This document shows positions 7,662 through 16,359 of a DNA stretch of 64,000 bases, piece by piece (positions within the stretch are counted from its first letter, which is position 1; every line of letters begins with the position of its first letter). Under the pieces are notes generated by a model that made no database searches, was not told the DNA's origin, and saw only the letters and a list, made by a program, of their open reading frames with translations. The translations under genes were made by a program, and so were the position numbers. Source of the stretch: Fretibacter rubidus (lineage in GTDB: Bacteria; Pseudomonadota; Alphaproteobacteria; Caulobacterales; Maricaulaceae). The DNA is taken from NCBI RefSeq assembly GCF_041429785.1, contig NZ_CP163423.1, positions 620,001-684,000 of the forward strand, read 5' to 3'.

Positions 7662-10600
7662 TTATTCAGCGAGCGCCGGTTTGCTCTCATGTAACGTCTC
7701 AACCATGGAATGGTGCCCGCCGGGCTTCGGCGCGAACCATTTATGAAGCGCGGGCATGACAAGAAGTGTGAGCACAGTTGAGGTGACTAAGCCGCCAATG
7801 ACGACGGTGGCCAAAGGCCGCTGCACTTCCGCGCCCACGCCTGTGGCGAGGAGCAATGGCGCAAGCCCAAGGGCGGTTGTCATAGCCGTCATCAAAACGG
7901 GACGGGCCCGAAGCCCCGCCGCATTAATGGCAAGCGTGTCGCGGTCTTGTCCCGCGCGGGCAAAGTCATCCATGAAGCTGACCAGCACCATGCCGTTGCC
8001 AAGCGCAATCCCGAACAAGGCAATGAAACCAACTGTGGCAGGCACCGAGACCGGCAAGCCTGTGAGCCAGAGAGCCAAGGCTCCGCCTGTCAAAGCCAGC
8101 GGGATATTGAGCAGGATCAGGATTGCCGATTTCATTCGCCCGAATGTGATGAGCAAGATGAAGAACACGATCGCCAGCGTAATTGGAATAACGACAGCAA
8201 ACCGCGCATTGGCTTGTTGCTGCAATTCAAATTGTCCGCCCCACACAAGACGATACCCCGGCGGCAAGACAAGCTGGCTATCCGTTAAGGCCTGCGCGTC
8301 TTGAACGAAGGAGCCAATATCACGATCCCGCACATTTGACTGCACGGTGATAAAGCGCTCACCATCTTCACGCGTGATTTGGCGCGGTCCGATAACGGTT
8401 TCAATTTTGGCAACACTGTCCAAAGGCACGCGTGCGCCTGATGCGGATTTCAGAATAATCCGGCTAATGGCATCAGCCGAATTTCTGTCCTCAGCGCGAA
8501 GCCGCACAACAATCGGAAATTGCCGCACGCCTTCAAACAATGCGCCTGCTTCCGCGCCGCCAACCGAGGCCCGAAGCGCGTCCAAAGCCTCTTCAACGTC
8601 AAGGCCGAAACGCCCCAAAGCCGCACGATCGACGGTAAGGACAAGCTGCGGCGCACCGGTAATCTGGTCTGCTTGCACTTCCGCTGCGCCGTCCACCTGT
8701 TGCAATAGAGATTGCAGCACTTTGGATTGTTCCAACAAAACCTCACTGTCAGGACCAAAGATTTTAACGGCGAGTTCTGCGCGTGTGCCTGTCAGTAATT
8801 CATCAACAGACATAGCAATGGGCTGCCCGATATTGACAACAATGCCGGGATAGCTTTCGAGGTTTTCGGAAATCTCCGTGCGCAAATCCTCCGCCGTCAT
8901 GCCGGGCCGCCAATCGGATTTAGGCTTCAATTCAACAAACCCCTCAGCGCTATTGGTCGGATCGGCATGTGCCCCTACCTCGCCGCGCCCGATACGGGTA
9001 ACAATGGATTTGATTTCAGGGAATGCGGCCAGCAGACGCTTTTCAACTCGCGTTGTTGTGGCGGAGGCTTCCGTCAAAGAAATTGACGGGGCCATGGTGA
9101 TACGCAACAAAACATCGCCTTCTTCCAAGGCAGGCGTAAATTCCGAACCAAGCCGTGATCCGGCCAAGCCGCCCGCCAGCAATAGAACCCCTGCCAATAA
9201 GAGCGCCGCAAGGCGTTTTTTCACAAAAAGACTTGAGGCTTTACTGACATATTTTGCCAAGCGGTCAGGCTTCTCAGTTTTGACCTTTGCCGAGCGTCGC
9301 ATGACCGTATTGGCCAAAGCGGGGGCGATAAGGGCTGCATAAAACAGGGATCCCGTCATCGCGAGCGCGGCCGAGGCGGCCAAGGGCCGGAATGTTTTGC
9401 CCTCTACGCCTTGCAGCGAGAACAGCGGTAAAAACACAACGATGACGACGATGACGGCGGCGATGAGCGGCGCAATGACTTCAGCGGAAGACCGCGCAAC
9501 AATTGTGCGGTTATCCAGACCCGCTTCAGTCTCACGCAGGCCTCGGTCTACGTTTTCCGTAATCACGATAGCCCCGTCCACCATCATGCCGATGGCAATG
9601 GCGACGCCGCCTAAAGACATAAGGTTGGCACCAATCCCTAAAATATGCATGGCGATAAAGGCAAAGCCGACAGAGAAGGGTATGGACAGCACAACGACCA
9701 AGCTCGGACGCCAGCCCCCTAAAAAGATGAAAACAACGATGGCGACCAATAAGGCCCCTTGCCACAACGCGGTTGTCACCGTGGCGGAGGCTTTGGTTAC
9801 AAGATTGCCTTGGTCGTAATACGGAATAGCCGTCACGCCTTCCGGTAAGGTTGTGTTGATCTCATCAAAGCGGGTTTTCACGCGGTCAATCACGTCGGAT
9901 GTGTTTGTCCCGTAAAGTTTCAGGACTAAGCCTGCGACGACTTCGCCTTCGCCGTTGGCGGTCGCGAGGCCTTGGCGCACACCGCCGCCAATGAGAATTT
10001 CGCCGAGATCACTGATACGAACGGGACGGCCGTCTTGGGCTTTAATGACGATGTCCGATAAGTCTTCAATGGAGCGCGCAAGACCAACGCCGCGAACGGT
10101 ATATTGCTCGGCGCCAATTTCCAGAAATTGTGCACCCTCGGTTTTATTCCCGCGTTCAAGCGCACTCATCACATCACCGATTTGAAGATTATAAGCCTGC
10201 AAGGCATCAGGATCGAGCTGAACCTGATATTGTTTTTTATAGCCGCCTAGCGACAGAACTTCTGTCACGCCCGGAACTGTTTGCAGTTGATATTTGATAA
10301 TCCAGTCTTGAATTTCGCGCATATCGACAAGACTACGCGCGCCCGTACCATCTTCTAATCTAAAGTAGAGGATAATGCCTAGCCCAGTCGATATAGGGCC
10401 CATTTTTGGATCGCCAAAACCATCCGGAATATTTCCGCGCGCTTCGGCGAGGCGCTCGCCAACAACTTGACGGGCAAAGTAAACATCCGTGCCATCTTCA
10501 AAGTAAATATTGACGACGGACAATCCGAAATTGGACACTGAGCGCATATTTTTCAGCTTTGGCAAACCTGCCATGGCGCTCTCAATCGGATAGGTCACAT

Positions 10601-10787
10601 AGCGCTCGACCTCTTCCGGGGCGAGACCTTCAGTTTCGGTAAAGACCTGAACCAGTGACGGCGTCACATCCGGAAAAGCGTCCACGGGCAAAGCGCGAAA
10701 GGTATAGATACCGCCCAGGGTAATAGCGAGTGCAGCAATGGCGGCGAGGAGCCGACCCCCTGCAATGCGGTGCATAAAGTTAAACAT
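7662..10787 (-). CDS. czcA: CzcA-type heavy-metal RND efflux pump
   Basis: The proton-driven inner-membrane pump of a tripartite CzcCBA exporter, 1041 residues, the usual length. It opens with a first membrane helix and the family block LPVDAFPDVTP, followed by EEVERYVTYPIE; the fourth helix carries GGVAIAIGMMVDGAIVITEN with the essential intramembrane Asp. The porter region has ITMAPS and NSAEGFVELKPK instead of the Met residues that mark copper pumps, which points to Zn, Co, Ni or Cd. However the DFG-type helix-4 signature of the best-known Zn/Co pumps is absent (AIG instead), so ion choice is open. It lies 11 bases after czcB. AGGA precedes the start. Confidence 0.92.
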   Translation of the reverse strand: MFNFMHRIAGGRLLAAIAALAITLGGIYTFRALPVDAFPDVTPSLVQVFTETEGLAPEEVERYVTYPIESAMAGLPKLKNMRSVSNFGLSVVNIYFEDGTDVYFARQVVGERLAEARGNIPDGFGDPKMGPISTGLGIILYFRLEDGTGARSLVDMREIQDWIIKYQLQTVPGVTEVLSLGGYKKQYQVQLDPDALQAYNLQIGDVMSALERGNKTEGAQFLEIGAEQYTVRGVGLARSIEDLSDIVIKAQDGRPVRISDLGEILIGGGVRQGLATANGEGEVVAGLVLKLYGTNTSDVIDRVKTRFDEINTTLPEGVTAIPYYDQGNLVTKASATVTTALWQGALLVAIVVFIFLGGWRPSLVVVLSIPFSVGFAFIAMHILGIGANLMSLGGVAIAIGMMVDGAIVITENVDRGLRETEAGLDNRTIVARSSAEVIAPLIAAVIVVIVVFLPLFSLQGVEGKTFRPLAASAALAMTGSLFYAALIAPALANTVMRRSAKVKTEKPDRLAKYVSKASSLFVKKRLAALLLAGVLLLAGGLAGSRLGSEFTPALEEGDVLLRITMAPSISLTEASATTTRVEKRLLAAFPEIKSIVTRIGRGEVGAHADPTNSAEGFVELKPKSDWRPGMTAEDLRTEISENLESYPGIVVNIGQPIAMSVDELLTGTRAELAVKIFGPDSEVLLEQSKVLQSLLQQVDGAAEVQADQITGAPQLVLTVDRAALGRFGLDVEEALDALRASVGGAEAGALFEGVRQFPIVVRLRAEDRNSADAISRIILKSASGARVPLDSVAKIETVIGPRQITREDGERFITVQSNVRDRDIGSFVQDAQALTDSQLVLPPGYRLVWGGQFELQQQANARFAVVIPITLAIVFFILLITFGRMKSAILILLNIPLALTGGALALWLTGLPVSVPATVGFIALFGIALGNGMVLVSFMDDFARAGQDRDTLAINAAGLRARPVLMTAMTTALGLAPLLLATGVGAEVQRPLATVVIGGLVTSTVLTLLVMPALHKWFAPKPGGHHSMVETLHESKPALAE

Positions 10788-10798
10788 ATTTGATAATC

Positions 10799-12034
10799 CT
10801 AATGATCGTGGTCGCCGCCAAAGGCATCTTTTTCAAGTTGCGCTTTGAGCGTGAAAGCCCCGCTTGAGACAAAACGGTCACCCGCGCGAAGACCGGAGAC
10901 AATTTCAACATACTCGCCGGAACTGGTTCCAAGCGTCACTGAACGCGGTTCAAATCCACCCTCAATCGGCACAAAGACGGACGCCTTATTTTCGACGGTT
11001 TGAACGGCCCCCAGCGGGACGCGCAAAACGGGTCGCGACTGTCCAACGCTTATGTCAGCGGTGACGAACTGACCCGGGCGAAGATTGCCCTTGGGGTTTT
11101 CCAAAACAACCCGCGCTGTGGCTGTTCGCGATGTCTCATTGATGATGGGAAGAATGAAAGCGACATTAGACTTAGATAAGACTGTGCCGTCATCCGATTT
11201 AATTACGACCGCCGCTTGTTTTTGAATGCGGCTGAGGTCTTGCTTGTATACTGCAATATCTGCCCAGACCACGCTATCATCAGCAATTGTAAATAAGGTC
11301 ACGGAGCCTGCATCGCCTGCGGACACCGTTTCGCCCAAAGTGACGTCCCGGCGAACAACCGTTCCGCCGATGGGCGCGCTTAAATAGGAATTCGCGTTAT
11401 CCCCATCATCAGCCGTGGCCACGCGTTCGAGAGCCGCGTCGCTAACGCCCGCCGCATGAAGCTCGTTTTCCGCCGCATCTTTGGCGGCATTAATCGCTTC
11501 AAAATTCGCGCGAGCAGCTTCGACATCAGCCTCTGCCGTAATTTTCTCGGAAAAGAGTTTTTCTTCTCGTGCCAAAGCCGTGGCGGCTAATGTGGCTTGC
11601 GTTTGCGCCTTGAGCCACGTCGCTTTCAATCCGGCCAACTCACGGCTTGATATCAACGCCAGCGTATCCCCGCGCCGCACAACGTCACCTTCGCTCGCAT
11701 AGAGTTTTGCGATGATACCGCTAACGCGGGGCGAGACATTGGCAATACGGTCCGCATCAAACCTGATTTCTGCAGGCAAGCTGATAGACTGATTAAGCGG
11801 CGCAAGCTCCGCGCGCGAAACGATTATGCCCGCTTCTTGCGCAGCGGCGTCCGACATTTTGATAACGTCAGATTCGCTATCGCCAGGCTTATCCTCGTGA
11901 ACATCTCCGTCATCCGTGTGTTGAGATGCGTCTGATGAGATGGCAGAATTGTTTTGTGAAACGCCGCCGTCGCAGGCAGATAAAAACATAGCTGAGGCCA
12001 TTAAAGCCGTTGTAAAGAATAAAAAAGGTTTCAT
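10799..12034 (-). CDS. czcB: CzcB-type periplasmic adaptor lipoprotein
   Basis: The membrane fusion protein linking CzcA to the outer-membrane channel. The N-terminus is a lipoprotein signal with lipobox LSAC (Cys21), followed by a His/Asp-rich low-complexity tail (DDGDVHEDKPGD) that could bind metal. The adaptor domains follow in order: a lipoyl/barrel half (SPRVSGIIAKLYASEGDVVRRGD), a helical hairpin, the second half-lipoyl segment with APIGGTVVRRDV, and the beta-barrel and membrane-proximal parts (NLRPGQFVTADI). The C-terminus ends DHDH. 411 residues is normal. It overlaps czcC by 4 bases, so the two are translationally coupled. Confidence 0.9.
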   Translation of the reverse strand: MKPFLFFTTALMASAMFLSACDGGVSQNNSAISSDASQHTDDGDVHEDKPGDSESDVIKMSDAAAQEAGIIVSRAELAPLNQSISLPAEIRFDADRIANVSPRVSGIIAKLYASEGDVVRRGDTLALISSRELAGLKATWLKAQTQATLAATALAREEKLFSEKITAEADVEAARANFEAINAAKDAAENELHAAGVSDAALERVATADDGDNANSYLSAPIGGTVVRRDVTLGETVSAGDAGSVTLFTIADDSVVWADIAVYKQDLSRIQKQAAVVIKSDDGTVLSKSNVAFILPIINETSRTATARVVLENPKGNLRPGQFVTADISVGQSRPVLRVPLGAVQTVENKASVFVPIEGGFEPRSVTLGTSSGEYVEIVSGLRAGDRFVSSGAFTLKAQLEKDAFGGDHDH

Positions 12035-13326
12035 TGGATGTCTCCGGTAAAGGGGGCCGCGCCCGTCAGGCTGCGTAAAGTGATGTCTTGGATATTGACG
12101 GTTCGAGCCGCGTCGATGACCGCTAGTTTTGCGTCGATCAGCGCTTTCCGTGTCGTGAGGGTTGTGGTCAGGTCAAACTTACCAGCCCTATAGCCCTTCA
12201 CTGAGGCGTCATAGGCAGACCGGGCGTCCTGCAAAGCGTTGGTTTCTAAAAGGCTCAACTGTTTTTGCGCCGATATGAGCTGTGCGCGGGACGCGTTCTG
12301 TTGCGAGATTAAATCCCGCTCTACAGCTACGCGATTGAGCATATCCGCCTGACGCCGAAACCCAGCCGCTTTGACGGCGTCACGGTTCTTGTCAAAGATC
12401 GGAAAGGGAACACTTACGCCAAAAAGCAGCGCGTTGTCATTGCCCTGTTCAAACCGCCGAAAGCCTGCGCTCAGGGTCACATCCGGCATGGATTGTGACT
12501 GCGCTAAATCTTGATTGGCTTCGCTGACAACCGTTTGCGCGCTCGCCATATCGAGCAAAGGGTGTGAGTCGATTTTGGTTTCGCCCGTGAGGATCGCCGA
12601 GGGTAGAGACGCGGCCTTAGTGACAGGCGCGGCGAAGTTCGGCGCAGCGTCCCCCCACATCGCCGCAAGATCATAGCGCAGACTTTGCACGCGGGCTTTC
12701 GCGCCTTCAGCCGCCGCTTGAAGGGCAATCGCATCGGCCCTCACGCGAGAAAGCTCAGGGGGTGCTGCGGCACCTGCCTTCACGCGGGTCTCGACTGTTT
12801 CCACGAGTGTCTGCGCGAGCGCGGCAGATTCGTTCGCAAAATCTGCGACCTGTACCGCCGCGCCCAATTCATAAAAGAGAATGGCCGCTTCAAGCTGGGT
12901 TTGGCGCAAGATTGCGCCGCATTCGGCAGAGGCCAGCGCCGCATTGGCGTTTGCCGCCTCGCGCCGCAAGCTACGCTTGTTGCCAAGCTCGAAGGTTTGC
13001 TCAAGAGAAAACGTGGTTTCCGTTTCTCCAAAGCCTGAGAGCGGGCCCGAGCCTGCAAAGTTCTCCAATTCAACACCCACGATAGGGTTGAGACGGCGCC
13101 CGGCTTGATCCACTTCGGCCTGACGGGCTTTGGTCTCTAAGGCGGCGCGCCTGACCTGCGGCGCAGTATTGGCAATTTCATCCATAACCGCACGCAAGGT
13201 AATCGGCGCGCCCGGCACGATAGCCGATGCAGATGAACTTGGCTCACCACAGGGAGCCGCGACCGCTCCGCCCGAAAAGGCAGCGGCGATCAGGACGCAT
13301 ATTGCGCCCCGTTGTAATTTTGACAT
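12031..13326 (-). CDS. czcC: CzcC-type outer-membrane efflux channel
   Basis: A TolC-fold channel of 431 residues that completes the CzcCBA exporter. It has a Sec signal peptide (cleavage near AVA-AP, residue 24), an N-terminal block LRAVMDEIANTAPQVRRA, the family pattern NPIVGVELENF and SLEQTFELGNKRSLR, and long coiled-coil helices in each of two repeats; the second repeat has PDVTLSAGFRRFE and the return SVPFPIFDKNRDA. GAGGA lies about 10 bases before the ATG. In the gap to the upstream gene is a clean hairpin, CCAAGC-GCA-GCTTGG at 13364 to 13378, which may set the ratio of the first small product to the pump. Confidence 0.9.
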   Translation of the reverse strand: MSKLQRGAICVLIAAAFSGGAVAAPCGEPSSSASAIVPGAPITLRAVMDEIANTAPQVRRAALETKARQAEVDQAGRRLNPIVGVELENFAGSGPLSGFGETETTFSLEQTFELGNKRSLRREAANANAALASAECGAILRQTQLEAAILFYELGAAVQVADFANESAALAQTLVETVETRVKAGAAAPPELSRVRADAIALQAAAEGAKARVQSLRYDLAAMWGDAAPNFAAPVTKAASLPSAILTGETKIDSHPLLDMASAQTVVSEANQDLAQSQSMPDVTLSAGFRRFEQGNDNALLFGVSVPFPIFDKNRDAVKAAGFRRQADMLNRVAVERDLISQQNASRAQLISAQKQLSLLETNALQDARSAYDASVKGYRAGKFDLTTTLTTRKALIDAKLAVIDAARTVNIQDITLRSLTGAAPFTGDIQ

Positions 13327-13392
13327 TGGGTTTTATTCCTCGTGATAATCTAAAGACAGATGACCAAGCGCAGCTTGGCCGTTGACTAAAGA

Positions 13393-13749
13393 TTAGGCAC
13401 GGGGAGGACGGTAGAGCCCCATAGGGCCCGCGCGGGGCGCGGCGTCAAAGGCGTTCAGATTATATCCGAGCGTATCTGCGATAGAGGGTTTCAGCGAGGC
13501 AAAATGAAGCGTGGTCGCGTGGATATGGCAACTGCCGCAATTGTGGGCATGATGATCATGGGGGGCTTTGTTTGGCTGTTCAGGACTATGTTCATTTGAG
13601 ACTTGTGCTATCCCGCCTTCATCCTGACAGGCGATTTCGTCCGGCTCAACGGGGTGAATATCAGGCGTCACCGTGGCAAAGCTCATCATAACCGCCACAA
13701 AGACGGTTAGCCAAATCTTGACAGAGGATATGAAGCGTATTGCAAACAT
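13393..13749 (-). CDS. Exported His/Cys-rich protein heading the czc operon
   Basis: 118 residues with a hydrophobic signal-like segment (residues 8 to 26) and a metal-binding cluster HDHHAHNCGSCHIH at 64 to 77 (six His, two Cys). The C-terminus is Arg/Pro-rich. Small periplasmic proteins of this type (CzcI-like or DUF2946-like) often head czc or copper operons and are thought to sense or buffer metal; sequence similarity beyond composition is not obvious. The start at 13749 is only 6 bases from a predicted -10 element, so the mRNA may be leaderless. It is the first gene of the minus-strand czc unit. Confidence 0.72.
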   Translation of the reverse strand: MFAIRFISSVKIWLTVFVAVMMSFATVTPDIHPVEPDEIACQDEGGIAQVSNEHSPEQPNKAPHDHHAHNCGSCHIHATTLHFASLKPSIADTLGYNLNAFDAAPRAGPMGLYRPPRA

Positions 13750-13755
13750 TGCGCT

Positions 13756-13786
13756 TAGTTAGCACCTACAGTCACTGGAGGGTCAA
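13756..13786 (-). promoter_or_regulatory. MerR-type promoter of the czc operon
   Basis: On the minus strand: -35 TTGACC, then at once the dyad CTCCAGTGACTGTAG (imperfect palindrome), then -10 TAACTA with a 19-base spacer. A long 19-base spacer with a dyad filling it is the known design of promoters that MerR regulators untwist. The dyad differs by one base from the one on the other side of the merR-family gene. Confidence 0.75.
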
Positions 13787-13802
13787 GAGAATAATTTTCT
13801 AA

Positions 13803-14252
13803 TCATCCAATTGGCGTAAATTCTTTGTGTGCATCATGTACGTCTAGGCATTGGTCATGGTTTGAGAGGGTTTGCAGCACTTTGCAGTCATCAATTACGC
13901 CGCCCTTACAGTTTGTAATCATATTTTTAAGCTCAGCCTCTAAGGCTTCGAGTTGATTGAGACGCCGCCTGACATCAGCCAGTTGGCTTCGCGCAATGCG
14001 GTCAACGCTCGCGCAGTCTGTTCCCGGGCTTTCCTGAAGGTCAATGAGTTCACGAATAGCCTCAATTGGGAAGCCAAGATCTCTCGCATGGCGGATAAAG
14101 TTTAATCGCTCGACCGCAGCATCGTCATAAATGCGTTGCCCGCTATCTGTTCTATCAGGCTCGCGAATAAGCCCGATAGATTCATAATAACGAATGGTCG
14201 TGACTTTCACGCCGCATTCGCGGGACAGAATACCAATCGTTTTTCGGCTCAT
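13803..14252 (-). CDS. MerR-family metal-responsive regulator (CadR/ZntR/PbrR-like)
   Basis: 149 residues: an N-terminal winged helix-turn-helix (IGILSRECGVKVTTIRYYE at 6 to 24, followed by EPDRTDSGQRIY), a dimerisation coiled coil (about 85 to 112) and a C-terminal metal loop. Cys80, Cys115 and Cys123 match the three-Cys ligand pattern of CadR, PbrR and ZntR; a further Cys135 and several His lie in the tail. Such proteins bind the dyad between -35 and -10 and switch on efflux genes with Zn, Cd or Pb. The gene lies between two near-identical operators, so it most likely controls both the czc operon and the divergent CDF gene. Its own transcript starts within the same intergenic region as the CDF gene. 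Confidence 0.88.
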   Translation of the reverse strand: MSRKTIGILSRECGVKVTTIRYYESIGLIREPDRTDSGQRIYDDAAVERLNFIRHARDLGFPIEAIRELIDLQESPGTDCASVDRIARSQLADVRRRLNQLEALEAELKNMITNCKGGVIDDCKVLQTLSNHDQCLDVHDAHKEFTPIG

Positions 14253-14262
14253 AATTTTTCCC

Positions 14263-14293
14263 TTGCCTCTACAGTGACTGTAGACAGTAGTTT
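14263..14293 (+). promoter_or_regulatory. MerR-type promoter of the CDF transporter gene
   Basis: -35 TTGCCT (14263 to 14268) is directly followed by the perfect 15-bp palindrome CTACAGTGACTGTAG (14269 to 14283); with a 19-base spacer the -10 is TAGTTT (14288 to 14293). The start codon of the transporter lies 33 bases on, with a GAGGA ribosome site. The arrangement repeats that upstream of the czc operon. Confidence 0.78.
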
Positions 14294-14326
14294 ATTCTCG
14301 AAATTGCACAAGAGGACGACGATAAG

Positions 14327-14959
14327 ATGAGCGGATGTTGCGACGATAAAGTTTTTGAAGGGATGTCGGACGGTTATAAGCGCGCCTTACTGGCGGTCAT
14401 TCTTATCAATGCCGTTATGTTCTTTGTGGAAATAACCGCGGGTCTCAAATCCGGGTCTCAAGCCCTCTTGGCGGACGCGCTCGATTTTGCAGGCGATAGC
14501 GCAACTTATGCCATTAGCTTATTTGTTATCGGCGCCTCCCTACGGACGCGCGCCATCGCCTCTCTGTTCAAGGGCGGCAGCCTGGCTTTCATTGCCATTA
14601 TTATTTTGGGATCGTCTTTATATCGTTTTTTGGGCGATACGGTTCCCGCAGCAGAGACAATGGGAATTATCGGATTTTTAGCCTTATTAGCCAATCTGAC
14701 AAGTCTGGTGATTTTAATGCGTTGGCGTGACGGTGACTCGAATGTGCGCTCTGTCTGGCTCTGTTCGCGCAATGACGCCATCGGTAATGTCGGTGTTATC
14801 ATCGCCGGAATTGTGGTCGCCATAACGGGCGCGGCTTGGCCTGATCTGGTCGTCGCTATTCTGCTCGCCACACTGTTTCTGCGTTCGTCAGTCTCAATAA
14901 TTTCTCAGGCGCGAGCCGAACTAAAATCCGGAGAGGTTATGCAACATGATACATGCTGA
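14327..14959 (+). CDS. CDF-type cation efflux transporter
   Basis: 210 residues with about six membrane segments, of the cation-diffusion-facilitator type that export divalent metals by proton exchange. The second helix has LLADALDFAGDSATYA, where Asp replaces the usual first His of the HxxxD metal site, and the fifth helix has SRNDAIGNVGV, where Asn-Asp again takes the place of HxxxD. There is no large cytosolic C-terminal domain, so this is the short subfamily common next to merR-type genes. Cys4 and Cys5 in the leader (SGCCDDK) may bind metal. It is driven by the MerR-type promoter upstream and overlaps the next gene by 14 bases. Confidence 0.85.
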   Translation: MSGCCDDKVFEGMSDGYKRALLAVILINAVMFFVEITAGLKSGSQALLADALDFAGDSATYAISLFVIGASLRTRAIASLFKGGSLAFIAIIILGSSLYRFLGDTVPAAETMGIIGFLALLANLTSLVILMRWRDGDSNVRSVWLCSRNDAIGNVGVIIAGIVVAITGAAWPDLVVAILLATLFLRSSVSIISQARAELKSGEVMQHDTC

Positions 14960-15506
14960 ACCATTACTAATCGGTCTTATGCTACTCAATGGATGTCTCT
15001 CGATTCCCTTTGGGATTTTTGCAAAACGCTCTTTTGCAAAGCACGGTAATCTCACGCCATTTCTTGCGGCTTGGTCGGGTGTTGCGATGCACGGCCACGC
15101 TCTAATGACCTTTGCGATGGCGTGGATAAATAAGGGTACGCTTTATACGCCGCAATATTGGACGGTTCTTCCGGGATTGCTGGTCCTCGGAGCGGGTGCA
15201 TATATCATCTATTTGGGTCGGAAAGCCTATGGCGATCAATCGCGCGTCTATGGCCTGAAAGAAGACACCTTGATTACGCACGGCATTTATACGCGGTCCA
15301 GAAACCCACAATATTTTGGTTATGGCCTCATGTTTTTGGGGGCCGCGGTTGCCTCAGGATCAATCTTGGCCTTTGTCTTCGTCGCCGTGTTTGCGCTCAT
15401 GGTGCATGTCGGGATAACAAAAGTAGAGGAGCCCCATTTGGCGCAGGTTTTCGGTCAATCGTATTTAGACTATAAAAAAATAGTAGGCCGATATTTTACA
15501 CTTTAG
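14946..15506 (+). CDS. ICMT/PEMT-like membrane methyltransferase family protein
   Basis: 186 residues with four or five membrane segments. The C-terminal half carries the isoprenylcysteine carboxyl methyltransferase / phospholipid methyltransferase signature: LITHGIYTRSRNPQYFGY (about residues 112 to 129) and the closing VEEPHLAQVFGQSYLDYKKIVGR with the Glu-Glu pair. Bacterial members of this family methylate unknown substrates; they are frequent passengers of metal-resistance operons. The start lies inside the CDF gene with GGAGAGG 6 to 7 bases upstream, so the two are co-translated. The substrate cannot be inferred. Confidence 0.8.
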   Translation: MIHAEPLLIGLMLLNGCLSIPFGIFAKRSFAKHGNLTPFLAAWSGVAMHGHALMTFAMAWINKGTLYTPQYWTVLPGLLVLGAGAYIIYLGRKAYGDQSRVYGLKEDTLITHGIYTRSRNPQYFGYGLMFLGAAVASGSILAFVFVAVFALMVHVGITKVEEPHLAQVFGQSYLDYKKIVGRYFTL

Positions 15507-15546
15507 GTCCGGCACTTCGCCAAACCGTTTTTTGCACAGCGGCCCA

Positions 15547-16335
15547 TTAAGTAACACCCATTGCTTTAATTATCATCCAAACGCCCATGCCCATCATGGC
15601 GAGGTTTTCGCTGAGAGATACGAAGCCAAGTGGGACATTTACCCCGCCGCCCACACAAGCGCATTTAATATCCCGCTTATCAATGTAGACGGCTTTGATA
15701 ACAGAGATCGCGCCTATCGTGCCGATGAATAGGGCAATAGGCGCCGCGATGAGTCCGAAGATACCGCCCGCAACCATGAGAATAGCGGTCAGCGCTTCCG
15801 CAAAGGGATAGACATAGGAATAGCGCACGACGCGCCGCGCGAGAATATCATAGCCGACAAACATATTTGAGAAGGTTTCCAAGTCTCGCAACTTGAGCAT
15901 GGCCAGCATGCCCATCGAGAACGCAATAAACCATTCCAAAGACCGCAGGTTCAGCACGTCGCCTGATGTCGCCCAATTGGCGGCAATTGCGAGTAGAGCG
16001 GATATGTAGAAAACGACCAGAACGGGCGTGTAGGTCTTTTTATCCGGGTCTTTCACCTCATACCCTAAATGCTTGCGCAGATCGTCAAAGCCGCCAATGC
16101 GCTCACCGCCAATAAAAGTTTGCGGCGTTGTCTTCACATCATGCTTTTCCTTAAAAGCATCCGTATCAGCACGGTTTGTGAGCCAATTATCTTCAACCTC
16201 AAAACCTTTGCGTTTGAGAAGATCTACGGTCTTTATGCCAAAAGGACAGATATGCTCATCCGTGACCATGCGGTATACGATGGCTTTTTTGCCCTGGGCC
16301 GTGTCTTTCACGGCAAGTTCTTCTGCAATACTCAT
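15547..16335 (-). CDS. Glutaredoxin-MauE/DoxX fusion membrane protein
   Basis: 262 residues. Residues 1 to about 90 are a glutaredoxin domain with the site CPFG (Cys30, monothiol type), TTPQTFIGG and GGFDDLRKHLG. After a linker come four membrane helices of the MauE/DoxX redox type, with IDKRDIKCACVGGG near the end giving a second Cys pair. Such fusions are thought to pass reducing power across the membrane, for example to periplasmic copper proteins or damaged thiols; the partner is not known. GGAG precedes the ATG. It follows the DUF305 gene by 24 bases and so falls under the same copper-type operators. Confidence 0.82.
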   Translation of the reverse strand: MSIAEELAVKDTAQGKKAIVYRMVTDEHICPFGIKTVDLLKRKGFEVEDNWLTNRADTDAFKEKHDVKTTPQTFIGGERIGGFDDLRKHLGYEVKDPDKKTYTPVLVVFYISALLAIAANWATSGDVLNLRSLEWFIAFSMGMLAMLKLRDLETFSNMFVGYDILARRVVRYSYVYPFAEALTAILMVAGGIFGLIAAPIALFIGTIGAISVIKAVYIDKRDIKCACVGGGVNVPLGFVSLSENLAMMGMGVWMIIKAMGVT

Positions 16336-16359
16336 AACTGTCTCCTGCGAGGCTAAACC

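Noticed and set aside
7014-7694. Plus-strand open frame of 226 codons over the ATPase start
   Set aside because: It is antisense to the P-type ATPase; its C-terminal Val/Ile/Met run is the complement of the His/Asp tail.
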